Shown here one piece after another: positions 16,511-25,632 of a DNA stretch of 64,000 bases. How positions within the stretch are numbered: position 1 is the stretch's first letter; each line of letters begins with the position of its first letter. The position numbers were made by a program, and so were the translations under genes. The stretch covers positions 8,123 through 72,122 of the forward strand of contig NZ_JBHUJB010000043.1 of NCBI RefSeq assembly GCF_042683245.1, read 5' to 3'. The notes beneath the pieces were generated by a model. It searched no databases. It had not been told where the DNA came from and saw only the letters and a program-made list of their open reading frames with translations. The DNA is from Rubritalea tangerina (lineage in GTDB: Bacteria > Verrucomicrobiota > Verrucomicrobiia > Verrucomicrobiales > Akkermansiaceae).

Positions 16511-16597
16511 GCAGTGGTGATGGGCTTGCTGGGCGGAACATGCAAGTTTAAACAATGTCGGGTTTGCATGTTCGCGAGATGTGTTCTACTGGTCGGC

Positions 16598-17677
16598 ATG
16601 GCGAAGATTCTGGTAGGCCTCTCAGGGGGGGTAGATTCAAGTGTAGCAGCAGCTCTGATGGTAGAGCAAGGTCACGAAGTCGTGGGCGCGTACATGAAGA
16701 ATTGGATCAACACGGACAATGTACCAGGTGATTGTCCATGGGAGAACGATGTGGAAGATGCGCACGCAGTGGCTAAGAAATTGGGCATTGAGTTTCGTGT
16801 CGTGGATTTGATTGACCAATATCAGGAGCGGATAGTTGATTATTTATTGGAAGGTTACCGGAGTGGCATCACGCCCAATCCAGATGTGTATTGTAACCGT
16901 GAGATGAAGTTTGGCGTCTTTTTGGATTATGCACTTTCTCAGGGTTTTGAATATGTGGCTACTGGCCATTATGCGCGGAAGCGTGAGCGTGCGGATGGAA
17001 GTGCGGATATTTTACGCGGTTCAGATACCAACAAGGACCAGAGTTATTTTTTAGCTCTGATGGAACAGCATCAGGCGAAGCACGCATTGTTTCCATGTGG
17101 AGAAATGCAAAAGCCAGAAGTGAGGGAAGTGGCGGAACGCTTTGATTTACCGACGGCAAAGAAGAAGGATAGCCAAGGGATTTGTTTTATTGGCAATGTG
17201 AAGATGAGTGATTTCTTGCGTCATTATGTGCCTGATCGTCCTGGAAATATCGTAGACACCGAGGGCAAACGTTTGGGGCGCCATCAGGGCTTGCACCTTT
17301 ATACATTGGGCCAAAGGAAAGGGCATGGAGTGGCCTCACCAAGGGATGGGGTCGCTTATGTGGTTGTGGGGAAGAATTTGGAAAAGAACGAATTGATTGT
17401 TGGGTACAACGAGCAAGAGACTCCGGGCTTGTTTGCCAATAGGTCGGTTGTCGGGACGGTGTCTTGGGTCAACAAGCCAGTGACCAGCAGACGTAAAATT
17501 GAGGCACAACCACGCTACCGAGCCAAGGGTGAGCCAGTATGGGTGACACCACGAGAAGATGGGAAGTTAGATGTAGAATTTATCAGGCCGCAGCGTGCGC
17601 TCACGCCTGGGCAGATTTGTGCTTTTTACGAGAACGGTGTGCTTCTTGGCGGTGGGGTTTTTGAGTCCGTCGAGTGA
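16598..17677 (+). CDS. mnmA: tRNA 2-thiouridine(34) synthase MnmA
   Basis: A 359-residue enzyme that thiolates U34 of tRNA Lys, Glu and Gln. The PP-loop SGGVDSS is at residues 8-14; the two catalytic cysteines lie in NPDVYCNREMKFG and in SQGICFIGNVKMSDFL. The start at 16598 is directly before MAKILVGLSGG; the frame continues upstream to 16145 but that stretch is antisense to the neighbouring gene. The length matches the family. Its sulfur donor would be a cysteine desulfurase not present in this window. Confidence 0.96.
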   Translation: MAKILVGLSGGVDSSVAAALMVEQGHEVVGAYMKNWINTDNVPGDCPWENDVEDAHAVAKKLGIEFRVVDLIDQYQERIVDYLLEGYRSGITPNPDVYCNREMKFGVFLDYALSQGFEYVATGHYARKRERADGSADILRGSDTNKDQSYFLALMEQHQAKHALFPCGEMQKPEVREVAERFDLPTAKKKDSQGICFIGNVKMSDFLRHYVPDRPGNIVDTEGKRLGRHQGLHLYTLGQRKGHGVASPRDGVAYVVVGKNLEKNELIVGYNEQETPGLFANRSVVGTVSWVNKPVTSRRKIEAQPRYRAKGEPVWVTPREDGKLDVEFIRPQRALTPGQICAFYENGVLLGGGVFESVE

Positions 17678-17776
17678 GACTGGGTTCTTTGACAATCAAA
17701 GGTGTTATAGCATCTCTCGACACGGAATAGACGAATGGAGTGCTTCTAGTTGGTATGTGGCCTGTGTTGTGCCCAT

Positions 17777-20700
17777 CTATGAGACGGGGATGTAGGTGTT
17801 AAGCTTAGTTGATAGAATCGTTGTAGTGACAGTGTTCGCAGGAATTTGATAGACGCTGGCGATGACGGCTGCGTAGCTCTCGAGCTGGGCTTTGTAGCGT
17901 GTTATTAATGTGTCAGCAGAATCAACAGAATCGGTTTTAAAGTCTAGGATTTCTACTGAGCTGACTTGATTAGTTTCATCACGGTGGACGAGGGCTCTGT
18001 CGATGACACCCGAGAACCATGTTCCATTCGAATCGATGGCTTCAATTGCTTGTTCGCGGAGGATTTCGGTTTGCGGGGCTGGGGCGAACCAATGTTGTGA
18101 TTCAGGGAGGAGGATCGCTTGGCGAACGGCATTTGCAGCATCTGAATCGGGAAGTGTTAGGGCGTCATCGGCATGATTGATAGACTCGAAAAGTGCATGA
18201 ACTTGATTGCCGAAGTCCATACCGGCTTGGTTTTTCCTAGAATTTCTCAGTTGGATCGATGTGGATTTTTCCTTTGAAGCCGTACGTCTACCTAAACGAG
18301 GGGTAGCAGGTGGGAGCAGCAATGGAGCGGCGTGTGGGTCAGTTGCTAGGTCCTGGATAGGGTAATCTGATAGCCAAGTGTCTGACCCTCGCTGATAGAG
18401 TAGGTGACCTGAAATCGAGTCGGCGATGGTATGCTCTGTTGTTTCGATATCTCCGATGGTCGAGCGAATCCAGCTAGCATCATTGAGCGGAGTGGTTGAG
18501 CGTGGAGGTGGTTTTAGGAAAAGGTAGAGTGAGCGAGCAGCACGTGTGAGTGCGACATAGAGGTTACATGCGCGCTCGTAGCAATTATTGGCTACCCAGT
18601 CATTGTATTGGAGGTTGAGTGTTTCGTCATTAGCTATGATTTCTTTGGCTGGTTTGTTGAGGAAATGAATTGGGAGGTGCTGATCATTTTCTTTGGTGAG
18701 CATGTCCATTCGGCTGACGGTGTCGTAGCTATTGCCGTCGAGTTCGGGGAGGAAAACGAGGTCGAATTCAAGGCCTTTTGATTTATGGATGGTCATGACC
18801 TGGATCGCTCCTTTGCCACTCTCTTCTCGGTGGGTTTGATTTACTAACATCCTGAGCCATTCTTCGAGAGTGCCGCCTTGGGAGTCGAATGAGCGGGCGG
18901 TATTGAGAATTTGTTCAAGGCGCATGGTCTGGAACTCACCGAGGACGAGATCGCGGGGGAGGTTTTGGTGTAATGCAATGATATGGGCAGCGACACCCTC
19001 TGAGCTTATCTGTTGTCTAGCAGTAGTAAATTGAAGCTCGGGTGAGTCACCAAATTGAGCAAGAGAGTGTGCGAGTGGAGAAGTGTCTACGTGTCTTCTC
19101 GCGAAAGCATCTGCTGGGTGAGTGAGGTAACGGAACCAATCTAACAATGCTAAACCAAATGGAGAGTCGGAGGCGATACTGACGGCGGCTTCTGCCTCGA
19201 CAGGGAGGCCGGTGGATTCTCTTAAGAGGCTAGTGTAGTGTTGGACTTGTTTATTGGAGGTGACTAGGATGGCACAGCTGAGTCCACGTTGGATTGGGCT
19301 GAGTCGTTTCAATTCTTCAACGATGGCAAGTTCTTTTGGGCTATGTTGGTCTTCGGCTTTATCGCTAAATTGGTAGACGCGGACTTCGCCGTGGAGTTGC
19401 TTTGCGGCATGGTGGGTTTGGAATTTCCAACGTTGTTGGGTGGCATTGGGAAATGCAGTCATGCCAGGACTATCAGGAGAACAGATGAGGTTCACAAAAT
19501 CTAGGACGACTTGGCTTGAGCGCCAGGAGTGGGACATGGTCCATTGCTTGAGTCGAGACCAGTCTTCTCGTAAGGTCATTTCGCGGAAGAGTCGGGGTTC
19601 TCCACCACGCCAGCCGTAGATTGATTGTTTGGTGTCTCCCACAACAAAGAGGCTACGGTCACCTTCATGGTCTGTGACGGACTCATTGATGACGGGTTCA
19701 ATGACTTCCCACTGACGTCTGCTGGTATCTTGAAATTCGTCTAACATCCAATGTTTGAATTGGGAATCGAGTCGATAGGCGAGTTCATTAAAGCCAGTTT
19801 TTCTGGCTAGCACGGCATGTTGTTGGAGGAGGAGGGTGAGGTCAGCGAAGCTCACTCTACCTTGGGAGCGGCATTGTTTATTGTATTGGTTTTCGAAGGC
19901 TTTTACGACGGCCCAAATTCCTTGTGTACGTTTGAGAAACACATGAATTTCGCTATAGCGGATGAGTCGTTCGAGAGAGAGAAGGAGTTGTGTGAGCCTT
20001 TGTGGGAAGGTGATTTCTTTACGCGAATAGGTAAATGAGATTTCGAGAGTATTGGGGGGAAGGTTTTGTGTCCACTTGAAGAGGTTCTTTTTGATGGGAT
20101 CAGGAAGTGGCGTGCCGGGTTGGTAGTCTGTGATAGAGGCTGCAAATGTTTGGAAAGTTTTGTTGAGGGTGGCGTGGCCGAGGCTTTCGGGAGTGGCGCT
20201 GAGGATATCTTGTTGGAGAGCAGCGAGCTTTGCAGGTGAAAATTTTGGCCAGGACTCTGAGTCATGCCATAGTGCTGGAGCATTTCCCCATGACTCGGGT
20301 GAGGGGCACTGAAGCAGTCTCTCATGGTGCTTGTTGACGAAATCTAGAATGGAGTCTCTGACTTTGGCTTCTTCATTTCCATAGTTTGCGACTGCGAATG
20401 CACTGAGGAAAAGGTCTCTTTGGCGTTGGTTCAGAGCACCACCATTCAGAACTTGCTGAAGAGTTTCTTCGCGTGCGAGAGCAAAACGATCTTCATCTAA
20501 CATCTCAAAGCCGGCAAGGCCGAGTTCTGGGCCAAAGCTACTGACGAGGCGCGTAAAAAAGCTATCTAGTGTGCTGAGTTGGAGGCGGTCTAGCGAGTCG
20601 ACGAGTTTAGCGAGAAGCTCACGGAAACGCTCCATATTGAGAGCTGGGAGCACGGGTGGGATGGTGAGTTCTGGCTGTTGTGAAGAGGGGTCTCCGAGGA

Positions 20701-20932
20701 GTGTGGGAGTGATTTCCTGAGAAAGTTTATGGGCTTCATTTTCTGAGGTGGCTGCGAGTGCCAAGCGGTTGAGGATGCGACGGGTGAATTCACCGGCAGC
20801 TTTACGAGTAAAGGTTAGGGCGATAAGGTCAGCTGGTTCCTCTCCGAGTGCGAGCAGGGCGATGAAGCGGTTAGAGAGCTGGAATGTTTTACCTGAGCCA
20901 GCAGAGGCTTCGATGAGAAGGCTAGAGAACAT
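17777..20932 (-). CDS. addA: UvrD/RecB-type helicase-nuclease, AddA-like
   Basis: A 1051-residue superfamily 1A helicase. Walker A EASAGSGKT is at residues 8-16; later motifs include LTFTRKAAGEF (Ia), MLDEFQDTSRRQW (II), VVGDTKQSIYGWRGGEP (III), IQVMTIHKSKGLEFDLVFLPE (V) and ALTRAARSLYL (VI). The C-terminus carries a RecB-family nuclease signature (EILDFKTDS). With the AddB-like gene 18 bases upstream it would form a double-strand-end resection enzyme feeding RecA-dependent repair. It is convergent with mnmA with no evident terminator between. AddA versus RecB naming is a judgement from the partner. Confidence 0.9.
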   Translation of the reverse strand: MFSSLLIEASAGSGKTFQLSNRFIALLALGEEPADLIALTFTRKAAGEFTRRILNRLALAATSENEAHKLSQEITPTLLGDPSSQQPELTIPPVLPALNMERFRELLAKLVDSLDRLQLSTLDSFFTRLVSSFGPELGLAGFEMLDEDRFALAREETLQQVLNGGALNQRQRDLFLSAFAVANYGNEEAKVRDSILDFVNKHHERLLQCPSPESWGNAPALWHDSESWPKFSPAKLAALQQDILSATPESLGHATLNKTFQTFAASITDYQPGTPLPDPIKKNLFKWTQNLPPNTLEISFTYSRKEITFPQRLTQLLLSLERLIRYSEIHVFLKRTQGIWAVVKAFENQYNKQCRSQGRVSFADLTLLLQQHAVLARKTGFNELAYRLDSQFKHWMLDEFQDTSRRQWEVIEPVINESVTDHEGDRSLFVVGDTKQSIYGWRGGEPRLFREMTLREDWSRLKQWTMSHSWRSSQVVLDFVNLICSPDSPGMTAFPNATQQRWKFQTHHAAKQLHGEVRVYQFSDKAEDQHSPKELAIVEELKRLSPIQRGLSCAILVTSNKQVQHYTSLLRESTGLPVEAEAAVSIASDSPFGLALLDWFRYLTHPADAFARRHVDTSPLAHSLAQFGDSPELQFTTARQQISSEGVAAHIIALHQNLPRDLVLGEFQTMRLEQILNTARSFDSQGGTLEEWLRMLVNQTHREESGKGAIQVMTIHKSKGLEFDLVFLPELDGNSYDTVSRMDMLTKENDQHLPIHFLNKPAKEIIANDETLNLQYNDWVANNCYERACNLYVALTRAARSLYLFLKPPPRSTTPLNDASWIRSTIGDIETTEHTIADSISGHLLYQRGSDTWLSDYPIQDLATDPHAAPLLLPPATPRLGRRTASKEKSTSIQLRNSRKNQAGMDFGNQVHALFESINHADDALTLPDSDAANAVRQAILLPESQHWFAPAPQTEILREQAIEAIDSNGTWFSGVIDRALVHRDETNQVSSVEILDFKTDSVDSADTLITRYKAQLESYAAVIASVYQIPANTVTTTILSTKLNTYIPVS

Positions 20933-20950
20933 ATGAATGTGAGTTGTAAG

Positions 20951-23737
20951 TTATAGATCAAATGCGTGCTCTAAGCCTTCTGGTGATAGGGCGGCGAAGT
21001 CATCCCAGCTGGTTTGGGCGCTGGTGAGTTGGCGGATTGGGAATTGATTATTCTGAATGGCTAGAATGGCATTATGTGTCCATTCCATGGCTGAAGCATG
21101 GAGGGTATCATCGTATTGGTTCCAGACTTGGAGTCCCGTGGAGGCAGCGGCTGCTGGGAAAGCGACATAGGCGAGTTCGGGTAATTCTGTCAGGGCAAAG
21201 TGTTGTTTAACGAATTCGGCGTAGAGTGGGAGCTGTAGGTTTCGCCAGCGTCGTTCACTTCGGGCGCGTTTGGAAGCGGGAGGCAGGAGCTCGCCGTAGT
21301 TATGGTTAGGATGGTCGAAAGTTCTGGCGTTTTCGAAATGTTCTTCGCTAGGTTTTTTTAGCTTCTTGGAGGTTTTATAATCGATGACGCGCCACTTGCC
21401 GGATTCTTCATGGACATCGATGCGGTCGACACGCATACGGACGGGGGTATTGGCGACTTGCCATGGGATTTCGTTATCAGAAGTACCGACAGCGAGTTCG
21501 ACGTGATGGATTTTCCAGCCCTCGCGGCGCATGGCAGCTTGTTGGGCTGCGAAGGCGTGGAGGCGTTGTTGAGCGCTTTCTTTTTGAATGCTGAGTGGGA
21601 GGCTGGTTTGTGAGCCGTATGTTTTATTGAAGGTGTCTTCGAGTAAGGTATCGAAGGCGTGTATCACGTCTATTTCCTCGGAGAGGTCGCGCATTGAGGG
21701 GTCGAGGCCGAATCGTTCTAAGACATCGTGAATGAGGTTACCAAATTGTGCGGCATCGAGCTCTTGTGCATCGAATGTCTCACGTTGGAAACCCTCGATT
21801 TGTTTGAGGTAGAAGCGGAATGGGCAGTGGAGGAAGTCACGGAGGCGGCTGGGGCTTATGGTAAGGGTTTTATTTTCAGGCCATGCGGGTGGGTGGGGGA
21901 GAGAAAGTTTCCAGGAGCCAGGGTGGTATGCGGGCAAGAGTGATTTTGATTCGAGCGATTCATTGAAGCAATGTTGGACGCGAGCGGGAAGTTCGTGAGA
22001 CGGGCAGCGCATGAGGAGACGGCTGGCTTGGCGTTCTTCACCCGATGGGGAGGTTTGGCACAAGAAGACTTTGGTGGAGCCTGAATCTGCTCTAGAACTT
22101 AGCATATTGCTGAGAAGGTAGGCGTCACGAGACTCTAACTGCTTTCGGCTGTAGAGGCCAATGTGTTGGCGTAGTGACTCGGGGAGAAAGCCGTCATCGT
22201 GTGGCCTCTCGGGTACATGTCCTTCGTGGAGCCCTAGAATGCGGAGGTTTGGTTCTTGGCTAAAGGGGATTTCTAGCCAACCGAGTTGATCGATGGCTGA
22301 ACCAGATCGGTCATTTTGAATTTTGACTCCTTCGGAAGCGTTAAGAACGAGGTCGAGTGCGTGGTGGGTGCTGAGAGACTGTTTATGGAGCTCTAAGTTT
22401 TTGATGGCGGTAATGGCTTCTAAGAATGTTGGGACCCATTCGTCGGGGAAGCTGTGCGCATTTTCAATTTTATCAAAGAGGGCTTCTAGCGCGATGGACG
22501 CGGGGGCGTTTTGAGCATTGACGAGTTGGGCTTGAAGTTCGGTTAGAACCTCTTTTAGTTCTCCGTTAGCACAGCGGATAGCGTGGCTTAAATTTTGTGG
22601 GAGAAAGTGTTTGTTGAGAGAATCAACACTTTGGGAAATGGTCGCGTGGTTTTTGAGGCTGGTGAGGATGCTGCTGGACTCGGGAGCTTTAAGCAAGCTG
22701 GGGATGGGGAGGAAATTATTAGAGTTTGCGAGGGCTCTGCGGTAGAGGTTAAGGAATGCCCAAAGTCCTGTGTGGCTGAGGGGGGTACCATCTGGGTCAA
22801 AGCTAGGCCAACCGGCCGAGGCTATTTTATCACTGAGAAGTGGCGAGAGAGCGGAATCTGTTACTGCTAGAGTGATAGAGTCTGAGCTATGCGATGTTAG
22901 CTCTGAGAGAAGGCTGTCCACGGCTTCTAGGCTTGTTGCACTTACAGAGATGTGCTCAGCGGCGGGTTGGGGAATGTGAATAGGGCATTGGGCCCAATAC
23001 TCAGGAGTCGGCACTCCCCAGAGCGAAAAGGTTTCTGCTAGAGACTCATCAGCTTGGATTAAGATTTCTACTGGGATAGATGATTGGCTAAGTGCGAGCT
23101 GAGCGAGAACGGGAAGATCGGGGACTCCGAGGATAATGATAGAGGAGACTCCTTGGGGGGGCTGCCAATGAAGTGCGGCTTGGCGTTTGGCGTCTGCTGG
23201 GCAGGATAGGTTTCGGTTGGAGAGTAATTCAATGACCTGTTGGTCGAGTTCTGCGAGTTGTTTCCAACGGTCAGGTTCTTCGCTCGCTTCAGCAACTTGG
23301 GTGAGGGAGTGGTTGACGTTGGTGATTTCGGTTTTGAGTTTAGTGAAGCGTGTTACGGCTTTCAGAGCCCAGTTGAAATCACGGTCTACATTATCGAGTT
23401 GGGGGAAGAGTGCGTCGAGGTGTTCGAGTGGGTGGCGCATGAGCACTTCCGCCCAGGCATGCCACCATTCGATTTTTGTGGCAGCGTTAGCCTGTGCTAG
23501 GGGACGGAAGAGGACATCTGGGGTTACGACTGAAGGGGCTAGGATGGCTCTGCCTGCGTGTTCGGGAAGTGATTGGCGAAGTTGGCGTCCTGAGTGAGCT
23601 GTAGGTACGAGGACCATGCTGTCTTTAAGATCTTCCCCTTTTGAAAGGAGGTATCTAGCGGCTGATACTAACAAGGGAGTAGCAGGATCTAGAAGTCGGC
23701 GGGTGCAGATGGCGGGAGTAGGGATGAGCTCAGGCAT
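20951..23737 (-). CDS. addB: PD-(D/E)XK nuclease-helicase subunit, AddB-like
   Basis: A 928-residue protein that fits AddB: a degenerate helicase-like N-terminal half without a clear Walker A, then a C-terminal nuclease domain with LRDFLHCPFRFYLKQ (the first Cys of the AddB iron-sulfur region), a VRMRVDRIDVHEESGKWRVIDY core and the catalytic DYKTSK motif. It precedes the AddA-like gene by 18 bases on the same strand, forming a two-gene recombination operon. The order addB-addA is the usual one. Sequence drift in this subunit makes the family call weaker than for its partner. Confidence 0.85.
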   Translation of the reverse strand: MPELIPTPAICTRRLLDPATPLLVSAARYLLSKGEDLKDSMVLVPTAHSGRQLRQSLPEHAGRAILAPSVVTPDVLFRPLAQANAATKIEWWHAWAEVLMRHPLEHLDALFPQLDNVDRDFNWALKAVTRFTKLKTEITNVNHSLTQVAEASEEPDRWKQLAELDQQVIELLSNRNLSCPADAKRQAALHWQPPQGVSSIIILGVPDLPVLAQLALSQSSIPVEILIQADESLAETFSLWGVPTPEYWAQCPIHIPQPAAEHISVSATSLEAVDSLLSELTSHSSDSITLAVTDSALSPLLSDKIASAGWPSFDPDGTPLSHTGLWAFLNLYRRALANSNNFLPIPSLLKAPESSSILTSLKNHATISQSVDSLNKHFLPQNLSHAIRCANGELKEVLTELQAQLVNAQNAPASIALEALFDKIENAHSFPDEWVPTFLEAITAIKNLELHKQSLSTHHALDLVLNASEGVKIQNDRSGSAIDQLGWLEIPFSQEPNLRILGLHEGHVPERPHDDGFLPESLRQHIGLYSRKQLESRDAYLLSNMLSSRADSGSTKVFLCQTSPSGEERQASRLLMRCPSHELPARVQHCFNESLESKSLLPAYHPGSWKLSLPHPPAWPENKTLTISPSRLRDFLHCPFRFYLKQIEGFQRETFDAQELDAAQFGNLIHDVLERFGLDPSMRDLSEEIDVIHAFDTLLEDTFNKTYGSQTSLPLSIQKESAQQRLHAFAAQQAAMRREGWKIHHVELAVGTSDNEIPWQVANTPVRMRVDRIDVHEESGKWRVIDYKTSKKLKKPSEEHFENARTFDHPNHNYGELLPPASKRARSERRWRNLQLPLYAEFVKQHFALTELPELAYVAFPAAAASTGLQVWNQYDDTLHASAMEWTHNAILAIQNNQFPIRQLTSAQTSWDDFAALSPEGLEHAFDL

Positions 23738-23855
23738 TAAAGTGGCTAGTGGGTGGTCATCTCACGATGTTCGTCGCAGGTTAGGACAAAGTCTGGTGTG
23801 GATGCAATTGTGAATCAGGCTGGCAATTTTAATAGCTAGGGCCTAGAAGCGACGC

Positions 23856-24206
23856 ATGTCTATTGAACGTCAAGAAATCAAGCAGAGGATGAGTCGGATT
23901 GTGAAGCACAATGGTACGATTTATCTCTGTGGGCAGGTTTGTGCTGATGCTAGTAAGGGGATTGAGGAGCAAACTCAAACAATGTTAGACAAGGTGGATG
24001 CTTTGTTATTACAGGCGGGTTCAGATCGCGAGCATATGTTATCTGCCACGGTGTACATCAGAGACATGAAGGATTTTGCGGCAATGAATGCGGTTTGGGA
24101 TGCTTGGGTGCCAGAGGGGCACGCTCCGGCGCGTGCTTGTGTAGAGGCGCGAATGGCGCGACCTGAGCTGCTGGTAGAGGTCTCGGTGATTGCGGCTGAG
24201 AAGTGA
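23856..24206 (+). CDS. RidA/YjgF-family enamine/imine deaminase
   Basis: A 116-residue protein. The family core is present: NGTIYLCGQVCAD, the long middle helix TMLDKVDALLLQAG, and the C-terminal ARACVEARMARPELLVEVSVIA, including the conserved Arg (of ACVEAR) and Glu positions. RidA proteins hydrolyse reactive enamine/imine intermediates released by PLP enzymes such as threonine dehydratase. It is a single gene on the + strand, divergent from the AddB-like gene and followed by a bidirectional terminator. Confidence 0.9.
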   Translation: MSIERQEIKQRMSRIVKHNGTIYLCGQVCADASKGIEEQTQTMLDKVDALLLQAGSDREHMLSATVYIRDMKDFAAMNAVWDAWVPEGHAPARACVEARMARPELLVEVSVIAAEK

Positions 24207-24221
24207 AACGCTATGGAGCTC

Positions 24222-24262
24222 AAAAAAAAGCGCATTAGTCGAATGACCAATGCGCTTTTTTT
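24222..24262. terminator. Bidirectional terminator between ridA-like and HMA genes
   Basis: AAGCGCATT and AATGCGCTT pair around a 12-base loop, flanked by an A-tract on the left and a T-tract on the right, so it can serve both converging genes. Confidence 0.9.
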
Positions 24263-24286
24263 AAAATTGAACGATGATGGGAGTGA

Positions 24287-24694
24287 TTAGCTCTTTTTCT
24301 GTTCTGGTGTGATTTTGAAGCCAGCTTTAGTGATGGTTTCTTTGACTTGGTCGGCAGTAGCACCATCGCTGAGAACGACATCAACGCAGCCCGACTTGTG
24401 GCAAACTTTCTTCACCTTCACGCCTTTGACAGCAGCAAGAGCGGTAGTGAGCTTTTTGGAGCAACCTCCGCAAGTCATGCCGGAGACATTAAAGTGTGTG
24501 GTATTTGCTGCGACAGCCTTTTCGCTATCGCACTTATCGGCGCATTCAGTTTCACACTTTTCCTCACAAGCCGCGGCTTTTTGGGAGTCGCATGCAGTTT
24601 TGCACTTTTTGGAAGTTGCGCATTGTTCCGCTTGAGCGATGCCGGCAAAGCTAACCATGGCTGATGCGGCGAGTAGGGTCATTTTGATCTTCAT
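24287..24694 (-). CDS. Secreted Cys-rich protein with heavy-metal-associated (HMA) domain
   Basis: A 135-residue protein with a signal peptide (residues 1-22, ending in IAQA). Residues 24-56 are a Cys/Lys/Glu-rich linker with seven Cys spaced by 3-7 residues (KKCKTACDSQ, EEKCETECADKC). The C-terminal HMA ferredoxin-like domain has the metal motif GMTCGGC near residue 75 and an extra VCHKSGC pair. HMA domains carry Cu(I) or other soft metals; an exported form with an added Cys-rich arm suggests periplasmic metal binding or sequestration (inference). It stands alone, without a P-type ATPase or CopZ neighbour. Confidence 0.85.
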   Translation of the reverse strand: MKIKMTLLAASAMVSFAGIAQAEQCATSKKCKTACDSQKAAACEEKCETECADKCDSEKAVAANTTHFNVSGMTCGGCSKKLTTALAAVKGVKVKKVCHKSGCVDVVLSDGATADQVKETITKAGFKITPEQKKS

Positions 24695-24891
24695 AATATG
24701 TGTCTTTCGATTTTCATTGAGGTGCGCACTGCATATTTAGCAGGCACACATACTAGGAGGGTGCGGATCGTATGCTTATTCCGAGAAGATGTAAAAAAAA
24801 TATTTCTAATGGGATGGGGGCAAATACGATTATATCGATGATAGCATCAGAAGAATCGATTTTCAACGGGGCTTTAATTGACTAAGCTACG

Positions 24892-25623
24892 ATGGTAATG
24901 AAGAGAGAGAGGAATCGGGATGCATTTCCATGGGAGCAACTAGGGGTGTTGAGAATGCCCATGCCGTGGCACAAAGCAGAGCTGAGAGGGGATGGTCGGG
25001 AGTTGGTAATTTGTTTACATGGTTTATGGAGGAGCAAGTGGGCGATGGAGCCTATTGCACGACAATGCATCAAATCTGGTTTTAGTTGTCTCAACGTTCC
25101 CTATCCTTCATTTAAGGAATCATTGGGTGAGATGGTTGAGCGTCTTGATGGGATTGTTAGAAAAGAAGGTGCTGGTTATGAAAAGGTACATCTAGTGACT
25201 CATTCTTTGGGGGGCGTAATTGCGAGGCGGTATTTAGAGACGTGTGAGCACAGTCGATGTGAAAAGGTGTTGATGATAGCGCCACCACTGCACGGGAGTA
25301 AGATTATTGATTGGTTAAGTGGTTCACCTCTGAGAAAAGTGTTAGGTCCTGCTGGTGAGTTTCTCTCAACAGAATCGATGGCCCACGAGTCTGGTGTCAT
25401 TGCGCACGATGTGAATGCTGCGGTGATCATGGGAGATCGGGTGAAGATTCCTTTATTACATCACGTGATTGATGAGGAGAGTGACGGTATTGTACGAGTG
25501 GATGCGGGGAGAGTTGGAGGTTTAAGCGACTTTAAGGTCGTGCATGCCGATCACACCTTCATCACATCGCACCCAGATGTGTTAGAGTCGGTAGACTGTT
25601 TTCTCAGGCGTGGGAAGCTATAG
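24892..25623 (+). CDS. Alpha/beta hydrolase (lipase/esterase-like)
   Basis: A 243-residue soluble hydrolase. LVICLHGLWRSKWAM (about 38-52) is the oxyanion-loop region, the nucleophile elbow is THSLGG (103-108), and VHADHTFITSHPDV near the C-terminus supplies the probable catalytic His. The pattern resembles the PGAP1/lecithin acyltransferase-like or triacylglycerol-lipase branch (inference). No signal peptide is seen, so it is likely cytosolic. Two in-frame ATGs (24892, 24898) are possible starts. It is convergent with the downstream secreted protein gene, ten bases apart. Confidence 0.82.
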   Translation: MVMKRERNRDAFPWEQLGVLRMPMPWHKAELRGDGRELVICLHGLWRSKWAMEPIARQCIKSGFSCLNVPYPSFKESLGEMVERLDGIVRKEGAGYEKVHLVTHSLGGVIARRYLETCEHSRCEKVLMIAPPLHGSKIIDWLSGSPLRKVLGPAGEFLSTESMAHESGVIAHDVNAAVIMGDRVKIPLLHHVIDEESDGIVRVDAGRVGGLSDFKVVHADHTFITSHPDVLESVDCFLRRGKL

Positions 25624-25632
25624 GCGGTGTGC

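Noticed and set aside
16145..16597. N-terminal extension of the mnmA reading frame
   Set aside because: It is antisense to the gene at 15707-16510, and the MAKILVGLSGG start at 16598 gives the normal family length.
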